64,000 nucleotides of DNA, taken from positions 2,102,727-2,166,726 of the forward strand of contig NMRA01000003.1 in the NCBI GenBank assembly GCA_002633005.1. The letters are read 5' to 3'. The number at the start of each line of letters is the position of its first letter. Within the stretch, counting starts at the first letter, position 1. Source of the DNA: Phoronis australis (lineage: Eukaryota > Phoronida > Phoronidae). Under the pieces are notes generated by a model. The model was not told the DNA's origin. It saw only the letters and a list, made by a program, of their open reading frames with translations, and ran no database searches. A program made the position numbers and the translations under genes. Shown here piece by piece: positions 25,050 through 36,790 of the stretch.

Positions 25050-25790
25050 TGTAATAACACAAGAAGTTGCTATCCAATACTTAATAAGCATGAATCAGCT
25101 TTAAATCCTGACCACAAGAGGTCACCGGTATACACAGTAAAAGATGGGGAAGATATGTCTACTGTAGGAATTGACTAAATTGTTGATGTTTTATTGACTG
25201 TAGTGGTTTAAGCAGCCCATAAGAAAACCACTGCATATGAATTAGCATAATAACTGCAGACAAGATCTGGTAAAACATGCATCGATTAACACTTTATCAA
25301 ATGGAAATGTGTGCAATTACCATTTGCCTTAATTACTATGGCCGACATGTTCCCCATTTTTAAAAACTGTCACGGAACACAGAAATTGAACAGTCACTAA
25401 GCCTGCACCTCAAAACTAAATGAATATTTCAATGTCTCTTCATATACCAAATTAGGCAAAATGCCTTTTAAGACTCATGCACTGCTGAATTATGCTAAGC
25501 TGAAATAGCAAACTTTAAACCTGTAATATGTCAACTCAAAGGTGGTGTATATATCTCTTGAAGCAATCAATGAATTTCAATTGTTCCATGGTTATATCAT
25601 GACTAATTAGGAACGCTATTTCACTGTATTAAAAAAATAAAAGGGTTCCACATCCAAAACCAGGAGCACCGAGATCCAGGATTTTGAGTGGGGGGTGGGT
25701 GCAGGGCAGAGTGTTAGCCAGGATTTTGCCCTTCAGACATTCGCAACCCCCAACTGCCAAATGGAATCTGGGAGAATTTTAGGGGGGGCA

Positions 25791-25826
25791 TCAACAACAA
25801 CAACAACAACAACAACAATAATAATA
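25791..25826 (+). repeat. (CAA)n/(TAA)n microsatellite
   Basis: CAA triplets passing into ATA triplets, preceded by a G-rich run. Confidence 0.95.
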
Positions 25827-26139
25827 AACTGTGACTCCAGCAATTTGCAATTTTACGCATGAGCACTCCACATTCCTGCCTACAACTTTCATCTGTGTTA
25901 GTTGCGCCATGTCAAAGTTAAAGTCTAAACGCGACTCAAATTCTAGCCAGAAACCACAATTTATAGATTGGTATTAATTTGACCTATTTCTGAACAGGCA
26001 CCAGTGCTTTTGTAGATGTCTCGATTGTGTAACGGAGTGGTCTTAAGCCAAGCATAGCCATTTAAAAGTGAAAATTTGAAAATTTCAGGAATGAGCATTA
26101 GGGCAAATAGGCATTAAGTGAACACTGTCGAGTACAGTA

Positions 26140-26625
26140 TCAGGGCTCAATTTGGCGGCTAGATGGTTGCCAACGCTGGACCTCACTTATGGTTTGGCAA
26201 CCTGGTAATAATCCTAGGGTCACCACTCAAGACAACACATACAAACATGCACTCAAAATACAACAGGAAAAAACAGCCTTCTGTTCAGAAACGCTAGGAC
26301 CTCGCTAAAAAGCAGGACTAAACGAGATTACGAGAGATACTGCAGTGTATTTTAAATGAAAACACGTAACTTTGGCTAAATTTTAGCAAGGTCCAAGCGT
26401 AGGTCCTGGCATTACTGAATGCACGCCAGATGGAAGTCGGATTTGTTCAGCAAAAAACAGAAGGGCTGTACGTGCTTGCCTACTTCAGCAGGTGGGTCGC
26501 CCAGGCGACCTTGGTTCACCGGATTTCACTTATGGTAACTCATTTCATTTTCAATGCCTGCCAACAAGATTTGGCGACCTCAATTCCTGTTTGCTGACCT
26601 GGGAATTTCGCCTGGTCACGAGTTA
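26140..26625 (+). mobile_element. Possible degenerate foldback element with GGCGACC motifs
   Basis: Inverted segments surround about 26.38 kb (ACAGCCTTCTGTT on the left, AACAGAAGGGCTGT on the right, with GCTAGGACC facing GCGTAGGTCC). TTGGCGACC or GGTTGCC motifs lie in the outer arms. Ends are unclear. Confidence 0.4.
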
Positions 26626-28207
26626 GTAATGACATTTAGTCACAATCTGATGGTGATTTACCTTTTTGTATGCTAGACAGCGATTTTTTTATTGTTACAG
26701 TTTAATACTGTTGAAAGCCAGAAAATGTAGTAAAAGCCATAAAACTATAACAACAAGTGATTAAGTTCACTGAACATGTATAGATTTCAGGCGATCATGT
26801 CAGATCAAAAGCAAGTTGTGATTAATTGAGCTCTCTTCCCACATCCAATACCTACATACATATAATTAGCAAAAGGCAGGACTGAAAAACAACATTCAAA
26901 CAACAGCAAAGGCCACTGAAATGCAAATTACAGCAAATATTAACAAAACTTAAAAACAATAACCTTAACAGGGAAAATTTTGATTAAAAACTCAGTTTGG
27001 CAAAACATGAATGGATTAGGCTCAGTAGTCCTAATGCCACCTGACAATCTAATTTCCAAGGTCCACGCAAACACCATTGACTTTCATATCTCTTACCAAT
27101 CCTGAAGAAAGATGATCAGCAACGAAATATTACGAGGTGCAGGAACGGAGATTTTTTTAACAATTGGCTATGCCACAAAAGTGCCTACACTAAACATGGA
27201 GTGTTGAGTGGATTAGAACAAAGTGTTAGGTCCCATTAGCAGACTATTGTCCAGGGGATATCAAGATCACACTGCACACCCAGAGGCTATCTTCCTTGTT
27301 CTAAATACAATGGCTCCAAAATCCCAATTGAAATTGAAGTGGCTTGAAAACATTTCATGAGAATGTAATTAATTAAATGAATACCAATATTGAAATTTAA
27401 ACTAATTTGTAAATCTCCATATTTGGTGCTGGAGCAAAATAACGGAGATCAAATGACCAGCAAGTGACTCGGTGTGAGCACACTATTTCAACGTAAACAA
27501 CACAATTGCTTTTAAGGATGAAAAAAACACTTCTTATAGTCAGGTAAGATACACTTCTTATTGTCAGGTAGACTTTGAACAGTTTGACCAGAGCTATAAA
27601 ATTCCTTTGTGTTTTGTGATTTTATCAGAAATCACAAACTCCCAAGAAGTGTTTCCAGTAATCTGTGTAGAATAAACTGAAATCGAGGCTGGCGACCTTG
27701 CCAGTTAAATACCTTTGATTTAAACTCTGCTCATCTCTATAAAAATGGTCTCAACTGGGGGGGGAGTCAGGGGACTTGATCAAACCCCCCACGGAAAAGG
27801 TCCAGCCCCTAAGCCTATCTGTTAAAGACAGGATATAGATGGACAACAGCAAAAAACTTGTTGCAGCTACTGGTACTACTAACAACCGTACAATGATAAC
27901 TTAGTGATTAATTTTGAATTTACTGGAAAAGCGCTTTGTTCGTAATCATCGGGCTGTACCCGGCCAACTTCACCCGAGTGATGTTTGCATACTGATGACA
28001 GGATTATGCAGACGATTTAGAGGAGGCTATTCATCGGCATTAAACGTGCATGGTGGCTACACCATATGGTAACAAGAGGAGCGTGAGAGGTAACAAAAAG
28101 TAGTACGGCATGAATGCCTTAAAATCAACCAAGAAACAAAATACCAGAAAATAGGTTAGTTATCTGCTATTTTGGTATACTTGCTAGCATAGTACAGTAA
28201 AGTGCAG

Positions 28208-28315
28208 GCATTTTCAAATTTCAAATTGAAAAAGATCGTCAAATGTTGTCCACAGTTGTGCATTTGTGGATTGACATGCAACGTGCCATTCTTTTAAATA
28301 CAATACACGCCGACG
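28208..28315 (+). CDS. Isolated exon candidate, plus strand
   Basis: 108 nt between a moderate acceptor (taaagtgcag) and a very strong donor (GACG|gtaagt). One frame is open throughout (IFKFQIEKDRQMLSTVVHLW, then IDMQRAILLNTIHAD) and looks amphipathic. No partner exon is found. It lies just upstream of the 16-bp satellite. Confidence 0.25.
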
Positions 28316-28545
28316 GTAAGTTCACTACAGGCAGTCCTCTGTTGTTGCTCAAAAACCAGTGTTTTCTTGCACTGAGACAACCATGACATGAATGTTCAGT
28401 TCACATTATTAGGGAAAAGTAGGTCTAAACTAACCTAATAAAAATTTGGTCAATGACGAAAGTCTTCTCTTGTCAATCAGTGTTACAGCCTCGCAGACTT
28501 CATATGGGCAACAAACTTGATGGTAATTATTTCCAAGATTACGTA

Positions 28546-29467
28546 TCACTACTCCGAATGTCCACTACTCCGAATGTCCACTACTCCGAATGTCCACTAC
28601 TCCCAAGGTCCGCTACTCCCAAGGTCCGCTACTCCCAAGGTCCGCTACTCCCAAGGTCCGCTACTCCCAAGGTCCGCTACTCCCAAGGTCCGCTACTCCC
28701 AAGGTCCGCTACTCCCAAGGTCCGCTACTCCCAAGGTCCGCTACTCCCAANCCCAATGTCCGCTACTCCCAATGTCCGCTACTCCCAATGTCCGCTACTC
28801 CCAATGTCCGCTACTCCCAATGTCCGCTACTCCCAATGTCCGCTACTCCCAATGTCCGCTACTCCCAATGTCCGCTACTCCCAATGTCCGCTACTCCCAA
28901 TGTCCGCTACTCCCAATGTCCGCTACTCCCAATGTCCGCTACTCCCAATGTCCGCTACTCCCAATGTCCGCTACTCCCAATGTCCGCTACTCCCAATGTC
29001 CGCTACTCCCAATGTCCGCTACTCCCAATGTCCGCTACTCCCAATGTCCGCTACTCCCAATGTCCGCTACTCCCAATGTCCGCTACTCCCAATGTCCGCT
29101 ACTCCCAATGTCCGCTACTCCCAATGTCCGCTACTCCCAATGTCCGCTACTCCCAATGTCCGCTACTCCCAATGTCCGCTACTCCCAATGTCCGCTACTC
29201 CCAATGTCCGCTACTCCCAATGTCCGCTACTCCCAATGTCCGCTACTCCCAATGTCCGCTACTCCCAATGTCCGCTACTCCCAATGTCCGCTACTCCCAA
29301 TGTCCGCTACTCCCAATGTCCGCTACTCCCAATGTCCGCTACTCCCAATGTCCGCTACTCCCAATGTCCGCTACTCCCAATGTCCGCTACTCCCAATGTC
29401 CGCTACTCCCAAGGTCCACTACTCCCAATGTCCACTACTCCTAAGGTTCACTTAATCCCAAGGTTTT
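28546..29467 (+). repeat. 16-bp satellite, about 57 units, with variant blocks
   Basis: Units of 16 bp fall in ordered blocks: about three CCACTACTCCGAATGT, about nine or ten CCGCTACTCCCAAGGT, then about 40 CCGCTACTCCCAATGT, with mixed and decayed units at the right end. A single N at 28,751 lies exactly at the switch between the second and third blocks and probably marks a collapsed or unresolved stretch. Since 16 is not divisible by three and the unit lacks stops, all three plus frames stay open as a 16-residue repeat. Confidence 0.97.
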
Positions 29468-29630
29468 GTACCTTGAAAAGTTCAATACTTCGAATGTCCA
29501 CAATTCTGAAACCTGAACTCCGACAGATCATTACCCTGATTGTTTGCTAATGATTCGGAACTGAGATGAATAAAGTATTGCATTTGTGTCCATTTAGTAA
29601 CCATTTAAAGGGTGTGTCAGAGTTGAACAG

Positions 29631-30178
29631 TTCTTAAAAATGTTATTACATTGTTTACAAATGAGCTCAGTCCCAATCACTGCCAATCGTGATTCTTCAA
29701 TCTACTAATGACTTGTTCTAAAGCATGGACAACATCAGGGGCACGGCTTTTGGATGTGGCAACCAATGACTCTCCGACTTAGCGACTATGAAGACTGGCA
29801 GGGTCTGGGTAGCCTACTAATTACATTTAGTTTTGATGATTCGGCTGTGCACGTGGTTCTGGTGGGTAAGGGTGAGGCACAGCGACCCTTCTTAAAACAT
29901 TGATTACATTGTTTACAAATGAGCTGACAGGCCCAATCATTGCCGATCATAATTCTTGAATCTAAGGACTCCTTCTCAAGCAGGGACAACATCTGAGGCA
30001 CGGGTCAGGGCTGTAGCTATGGCAGTTATAAATTTGAGAAGACTGAATGGGGCTCTCTGACTTTCCGACTTTGAAGACAGGCAGGGACTGGGTAGCCTAC
30101 TAACTACATTTAATATTGACTGACTCGGTCGTGCACATGGTTCCGGTGGGTGAGAGTGAGGCGCAGCGGCCCTAAACT
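29631..30178 (+). repeat. Diverged tandem duplication, unit about 260-290 bp
   Basis: The first copy (from 29,631) and second copy (from about 29,889) share ACATTGTTTACAAATGAGCT, GGCAGGGTCTGGGTAGCCTA and GGTGAGGCACAGCGACCC, with scattered changes. Non-coding. Confidence 0.85.
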
Positions 30179-30464
30179 TTTCAGTCGCGCTGTGAAATGA
30201 TGCGACCTTGACATGGATTTGATGAATGTATTTTGGTTGAAAATTCATCAATATTCCTATTCTTTTAAAAATGCAAGTACGCACTAATTTTACATATAAA
30301 GACATGTGGGAAATTTTGTATGTGCATGAAATACAGACAAGCTGTTTTATATCTGGGCATTGTATTCAGTATAGGTACACCACTCAGTGGATTTACGTAA
30401 TAACCAAAGTATTGTTTACTTTTGCACGTAAAAGTATAAAAATTACACCCGAATCCGAAATCTT

Positions 30465-30565
30465 AGATATTTTCGAAGTAGTGAACCTGCGCAGTAGTGA
30501 AGCTTCAAAGCGGTGAACCTTTGAAACATTCGGAATAGTGAACCTTTGAAGTAGTGAACCTTCTG
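30465..30565 (-). repeat. Decayed, inverted relics of the 16-bp satellite
   Basis: On the minus strand this reads as degenerate GGTTCACTACTTCAAA and CACTATTCCGAATGT units, which match the edge units of the 28.5-29.5 kb array in the opposite orientation. Confidence 0.6.
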
Positions 30566-33500
30566 AATACCTGTAGTGGGCTGTTCCCATTTCTAGCGAT
30601 GTAAGCAACTTAAACACGCAAAAATGCAACCGAGTATGTAATGAGGTGTAATCACTCATTTAAGAACGCCTGATTTGAAAATTTGGCAGGAGGTAACGCA
30701 ACAACTTTCTTTTTCTGGATTACATTACATTCGAATTTGAGTCCCGCATTCTTTCCGAGCAACCATCACGGCATCCTTATTTCTAGAATTACAAATTCTG
30801 TCTCATCTCAGGAACTTAGAACTGAGTCATTGCTGTGTATACAGATTTCCCTTCCCCCTAATTAAGCTTCGTCAAGGGCCTTACTAAAACTCTACAGTGA
30901 CGACGTTTGCAAAATATCAAAGGTCCACTGTTCTAGAAATTTGAACCACCCTCCCTGCACAATGCTGGCTATGGGCCTGCTTCCTAAAATGAGAAGTGAT
31001 TTCTGGTTCTGCAATGAACTGACAGTTTGCTACTTGTTGGGACCATCCCTGACGCATAAAATGACATGCTAACCTGTGAACTCTGACCTCAAACAACTGC
31101 CAGTTGTTTTGAAGCCATGAAATCATCACCAATTTGACTAAGGGACAATCTGAGACCAATTTTACAACTTATAATTTTTGTGAGTGGAAAGTGGGTTTAT
31201 AGTTTACAGCCACCTTAAAATACTCGGAAACTTGCCACGTTGGGCACTAGCTCAACAAGTAAAGTGTTGGACTGCAACCGTTGAGGTTGTGCAGCCGTCT
31301 TGGAGTTGATCTCAAGAACGAATCATTGCCACCGATATCACTTTAAAACAACAGACAATCTTAAATTTTACAGCAGTGACTCATTATATGTCTTAATAAC
31401 ACAGAATTCACAACTCAAGAGAAAACTTGTTGATAACTGATACACAGCACTTGAAAAGGGCGTTCACAAAAAAACAATGTTATAAGAAAGTTAATATTTC
31501 CACAATATGAAGATAGCCAATAACAAAACTAGGAAATGAGGTTAATGTACTATTTCCGCCAGCAAAACCAACACCTAAAGCAATGGAATACCAGACTTAG
31601 TGGAAGGAGAAAGCTTCATCTGTATTTAATTTGTATATTTCAGCACAATGGCAAATGGTTCCAAGTACCACTTAACAGGGAAAAAAGCAACGATAATTAG
31701 CACACTAAAATGATAACAATGTAATGTTGTGATATAAAACTAACAAACTGTTGAAACTAATTGAAAATCATTAACAGACCCCAAAAGGAATCAATGAACA
31801 CTATTTGGTTCATAGAGTAACATTTAAACTTGCTGTCAATAAAGTTATAAATGCGAACAGCAAAAACAATTTTCTTAAAAATGGTCCTATGAGTATTATT
31901 AACATTTTCTTTAAGGCCAAGTTCAAGCCACCAATTTCAAACAAGAAAACAACACAAAGAAATACAATAAATCAACATTGAAAAAATTTATTTCACCAAG
32001 TAAAAACACTGAGCTCTAACTTTTCATAGTCATACATTTCTGGCAGACAACACGGTCCAGTTATGAGGATGGTGGATAATAGTTAATGTTAGACTGGCAA
32101 GTAGACAGTCTCGTGAAGCTCTTCTAAATGCGGGGCTCCTCCGAGGTCCCTTGACACACACATGGAATACTCTTTTAATGGATTTCTCAGGTTCTTTATT
32201 AACATCAATAATGAACTATTACCAGTAATAATGTTATCGACAATGCTGATCACACAGTAAGACTAGTCTGTCTAAAGTGTCATTATACGAAAACACGATA
32301 AAATCTCTCCAATTTAGGACACAATAAGGCAGACAATTGTAATTTCATTTTTTGTATAAAATATATGTAGCAAATCGACGTTTTTTCCACGATCAAACTG
32401 AATCACAGCTGCCACCGGACAATATTTTGAAAATTTACGGGTATACACAACAGAAGCCTTTGAAACATGAAAAAGAGCAAGTTGGACAAATATTTATATC
32501 TGACATTAGAAGTTACTGTACCATAATAATGACCAAAAATGAGGCAGGGGTAAATTAACCCATAGCACTTTACTATTGCTAAAACAGGATTTGTGGAATC
32601 AACAGGAACCACCACGCAAAACTTTGCAGAGCCTCTCATACCAACATCGAAACATTGATGTTTTGAGGAGTGGTGGTCGGTATCAATGGTTAACTTTAAT
32701 CTTGATTAGTAGCATAAGTTAGCTTTGCAGTAAATAGGAGGATTTAACAGTGGATTGCTGACGCTTTGACATAGTATGAACAGTTAATTTTGGTGTCATT
32801 GAAGTTTGCAGCAGGTGTAAGCGACCCTGATTTTTCGCGATAACGCAAAATGAGCAGAATTCACGTAATCTGACTCTCACGGAAGTAGGGGTTTCTAATG
32901 AAATTTATATATTTCAGTAGCTAATTCAAATATTTTTGTGTTTTAATTACAAAAAATAAAAATATAATCCAGCAAATTCCACAATTCTGGTCACAAATCA
33001 ATCAATGGCCGTTTTGCAGCCAACATGTTCAAATAGTTTTTTGTTCTTTCTGAAATAGTCACCGTTTTGTTTCCCGTTTTGAGAAATAATTAACATAGCG
33101 ATGCTGCAAGTTATTGGTAAAATGCACCAGTGCATAATTCATCAGTAAAAATAAAGCAACGTCCAAGTTATTTTTATGTTATTTATCACTCTGAAATAGT
33201 AAAACGAAATGTGCTAATTTACAAAATGAAAAGAATAAAATTTTACGCTTGCTAAACAGATTTCTTCGTTTTTGAAAACGGAAAATCAAGGTCTCTACAG
33301 GTGTCGCTGTTAATCGGCATGTGTTGTGATAGTAGATGATTTTTTTTTCAGATATTCACCACTCTCTACGACTATGAACCCTACACTTTATTTATTATAC
33401 GGCAATATATATGATGCTTCAAGCTAAAACTTTATGCTTGTGTAGTGTTTTCCGAGCACCATCTTGTGACAACTTCGATGAGCCATGCATCAAACTACGA

Positions 33501-34054
33501 TAACTTGTAACTTCGGTGTCCGTTAACAACTAAAACCCACCTGAACGGTTCAACAGACTTCACTGAGTTTACAGTCCCACCACCTCTTTACCACAGTTAG
33601 GTAGGACTAACTTGTTAGGAAAAACTCATTCCAACTTCATAGTCACATTATTGACTTTATCATAAACACAAAGACCAAATTTCACCTAATTAACATAAAG
33701 CAATCCCCTTACATGCATAAAATTAACTAATAGCTTAAAACAATTTAATGGACTTCAAAGGGATTAGCTGCAATAAACTGTTTCTGTCAACATGCTCAAT
33801 CATAATTAAACTTGACTTGTTAAGCTCTCAACACAAATATCTTGATACCATCCTAGTTCTTCAGCAATCCACTTTAATTTATCAAGATTCCACAATTTGT
33901 GGTTACACCCCAGTGTTTATAATCAACACCTTCTCTAATGTTCACAACACTTCTTTGTTGATAAGGACTGAGACAAACAGAGTCATCATCCAAAATATGT
34001 CCTCATTTAATTGGCTCACATGATGACCAATCATTACATAGGAGAGAAAAATAC
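30566..34054. other. No secure gene
   Basis: An 80-codon minus-strand ATG-to-stop frame at 30,917-31,159 is the longest, with no recognisable motif. The rest is AT-rich. Confidence 0.5.
31236..31318 (+). mobile_element. Possible degenerate tRNA-like (Cys-type) segment
   Basis: GGGCACTAGCTCAACAAGTA followed by GTTGGACTGCAACC resembles a tRNA D-arm and anticodon arm with a GCA anticodon. The B-box region (GGAGTTGATCTC) is degenerate and the acceptor ends do not pair. Confidence 0.3.
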
Positions 34055-34136
34055 CTGCCCAAACTACAGTATTTCTGTTGATGGTACCATTAACGAATAA
34101 TATAATACCAATGATTAGATGTGAAAGCAGAGACAT
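34055..34136 (-). CDS. Possible signal-peptide-like first exon
   Basis: An ATG opens 27 codons that run to a donor (GGGCAG|gtattt). The translation starts MSLLSHLIIGIILFVNG, then TINRNTVVWA: a short N-region, a hydrophobic core and a small-residue end, as in a secretory signal peptide. No partner exon has been identified, and AT-rich DNA readily gives hydrophobic reading frames, so chance is quite possible. Confidence 0.2.
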
Positions 34137-34928
34137 CTGTTGCTCACCAATTTTGTATTTTACATTTAGGCATTCAAATAAGGCATGGATTAATTTACTT
34201 GGTTAAATATGTTTACTGCTTCTTTTCAGTAAAAATTTTGTGAAAGGATTTTGACTGGAACCCAAACTGGTCAACATTTTAAACCAAATGATGGCTTTTA
34301 ACATGCAAATCAATTTGCCTTCAAATAAACCAGAATTAAATACATAATTTTTAAAATAATTTTTGGAGTTGCACCCTCAAAATGGTGGGCACAGTTGAAT
34401 GGCGTTGAATTCCACTTTTTTATGAATTGTCACTAAGAGAAAATATAAATACCCTACTTACTTTCTTATTTTAGCAGTGTTGCTCGATCGGTAAAACTTG
34501 CGAAAACATAAGAAAAAGTGTCTTTAAGACAAAGCACAGTCAAAATCATTCAAATGCTATTCACAATACAACCAAGCATCCATGCTACGCCAATGACATT
34601 CCCAATTTCTGCCATCATGTACAATTAAAAGTCTCATAAACTTTAATATGGACTTAATCAAGAGATAGCCCAAAGCCTTAATGAAAGCATAGTCTGACAG
34701 GTTGATGGATGGTCAGTCAACTGGTATATTAATTGGTCTGCTACAATAATTTGCCAGTAGTAATAAATCACAGTCTGGCATTATCAGCCCAATGCATTAA
34801 TATAACTGCCTAATTTACACAGAGTAAATATCACTCCAGTGTTGATTAAAGCTACTAATGCCCATGATTTACAATTTTAATATGCTAGACAGCCACATTT
34901 TGTGTGCTGTTTAGCCCCTCAAGTGGTA

Positions 34929-34942
34929 CCACTAGAGGGCAC
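34929..34942 (+). promoter_or_regulatory. Isolated CTCF-like core motif
   Basis: CCACTAGAGGGCAC matches the CCASYAGRKGGC core exactly and is the only exact match outside the modular repeat. The sequence AAGTGGTACCACT around it is palindromic. A match to a short consensus does not show binding. Confidence 0.35.
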
Positions 34943-35930
34943 TAGGCAATGGCCTACTCTGGCTTCCATTATGACATTGTGCATATAAAACTATATTCAA
35001 ACTAGTTTTCAGTTCAATTTGAACTAACACAAATTTCTCAGTAGTTGCAAAAAGTGTCTGGCCTAACACCTAATCCTTGAAATTGGGTCTTGACAGGTCC
35101 CACGAGTCAGGTGTTTTGTTCTGAATCCAATGAGCTAAATCTTCAATTGAAATATATGTCACGTATATGCAATCTTTACTATTATAAAACACATTGTATT
35201 GGACCAAAATATTGTCAATACATACCTGCCTGTATGAACGTATTTGGGCTCATACGGCTGCATACTGCATATAAAGCTGTGCCAATAACGAGATGTGTTT
35301 ACATAGGTAAAACACATGAGTAAAACCAAGGCCCAAGTTTCTAAAATATTGTGTCAACTTCACTTGTCCATTGACAAATGATAGAAAACGTTGTCAATAA
35401 AAACACAAAATAACACACATTCGTATCTGTCGATGCCTTTAAGTGAAGCCTAGGCACACGACTGAAAAGTTTTCCATAAAAATGCACAGGCGCAGGAGCC
35501 TAAATATGTGCAAAAATAGTACTTACCAAACTAACACTTGCCTATGGGCTTGTGTACTTTAAAGTTGCATTTATTGCATACGAAAGAAAAATTCAAGCAT
35601 ACGTAGCTATGTTCTGATGTTAAGCTCAGTTTTCAATGTTCTGACAGCCAAAAGACAACATGTTGGTAGGATTTCAATTCAACATCAAATTTAATCCCAT
35701 TTCGTATAAAAATTCCAGTTACTCTTTAGGAACTTTGATATTTCAAAGAGTCATTCATGAACACCAGAACTTGCAACACTAACAGTGACATGATTTCCAT
35801 TTCTTTCTTAATAACACCATTAGTTTGCTTTTTCTTAAGTTCATGCCCAACACTTGTCTCACTGGTTCTGTGAATACTTCAAAGTGACAAATCAACCCAG
35901 GTTGTGTATGGATTGATAACCATTATATAA

Positions 35931-36336
35931 AGTCCCGTCTACACACAGCCTTCATAAGGACAACTTGCACTAGTGCAACTTACCCCATTTTTGAGTGGAG
36001 CGTTCACACACTCATGTATCCAATAACTAGGGTAAGGCGGAAGTTGTTGCTCAGTGTGTGACAACACAAACACAAGTACGGCACGCAAAAGAAAACCCGT
36101 ATGCAAGTAATCGCAGCTAACAATTACTTTGCTGTAGGTTTGCGGCCACACAGGAATTAAAAGTGGCCCAAGTTACCCTAAAACAAGTTACCCGACCTCG
36201 ATAAGGTGGAGTAAGTTGTCACAAGTGGGCTAAGTTACACTCGTTTAAATAGCGTCCAGACTGAGCAGTCAAACCTAGCGACAATGCATTCCAGGAGTAA
36301 CGTGTTCTAGTGTAAGTATGTGTGTGGACGGCATTT
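35931..36336 (+). mobile_element. MITE, copy 2 of a dispersed pair
   Basis: About 405 bp with clearer terminal inverted repeats: AGTCCCGTCTACACACA at the left and TGTGTGTGGACGGCATTT at the right. The interior is rich in AAGTTACCCC and AAGTTGTC motifs in both orientations. It is homologous to 3,916-4,320. Confidence 0.75.
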
Positions 36337-36339
36337 AAA

Positions 36340-36790
36340 GTTGCATTCACACAAGAGACAGCTGACATGGCACAGCTAACATGGAACAGCTGATCGAGTA
36401 AACGTGTGTGTGTAAACACGACTGACACGGAGCACGTGACACCTCCGATGGCCAGTTTTTGACACCTGTTAGACAGGTAGAGCGACTTGCACTGGATCAA
36501 TTGCTCCAGTTTCAACTACACGTCTAAACACAACTAGGGCAGGATGGAAAGGGATCATCTTTCAAACAGCTTGCGCAATGGCATACATACATGTGATCAG
36601 CTGGCATTCCACATAATTTGGACATTTGCTATTACTTATGCGAGCATGCGCAGACTGTCCTCGTGTAAGTAACTTATGCTGACCCAGTTTGCGATCTACC
36701 GTAATGTCATGTAAATGAGACTAAAGTGCAACAAGTCGCATCATCTCAACTGACACGGTGACAACTGTCTCGTGTAAAAGTGGCTTAAGA
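36340..36790 (+). mobile_element. Possible second foldback element adjoining the MITE
   Basis: CACAAGAGACAGCTG near the left is mirrored by ACAACTGTCTCGTGT near the right, with GACACGG-type motifs inside on both arms. Arms are diverged and boundaries approximate. A related fragment lies at about 39,050-39,160. Confidence 0.45.

Larger units (their letters stand above)
25050..28207. other. Repeat-derived and unannotated sequence
   Basis: Contains G-rich MITE remnants (25.65-25.83 kb), a microsatellite, the degenerate foldback at 26.1-26.6 kb and a near-duplicated ACACTTCTTATNGTCAGGTA pair near 27.53-27.57 kb. A strong minus-strand acceptor (gatcatctttcttcag) near 27.10 kb is followed by readable but unrecognised frames. 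Confidence 0.5.

Noticed and set aside
28546-29467. Regular short repeats considered as a CRISPR array
   Set aside because: Head-to-tail 16-bp units without unique spacers, in eukaryotic DNA with no cas genes.
28453-29550. Three overlapping plus-strand ORFs of about 280-365 codons with repeated SATPNVRYSQCPLLPM-like sequence
   Set aside because: They are the same 16-bp satellite read in three frames. The unit has no stop, so length carries no coding evidence.
30917-31159. 80-codon minus-strand ORF from ATG to stop
   Set aside because: No recognisable motif, no splice or promoter context; expected by chance at this length in the window.
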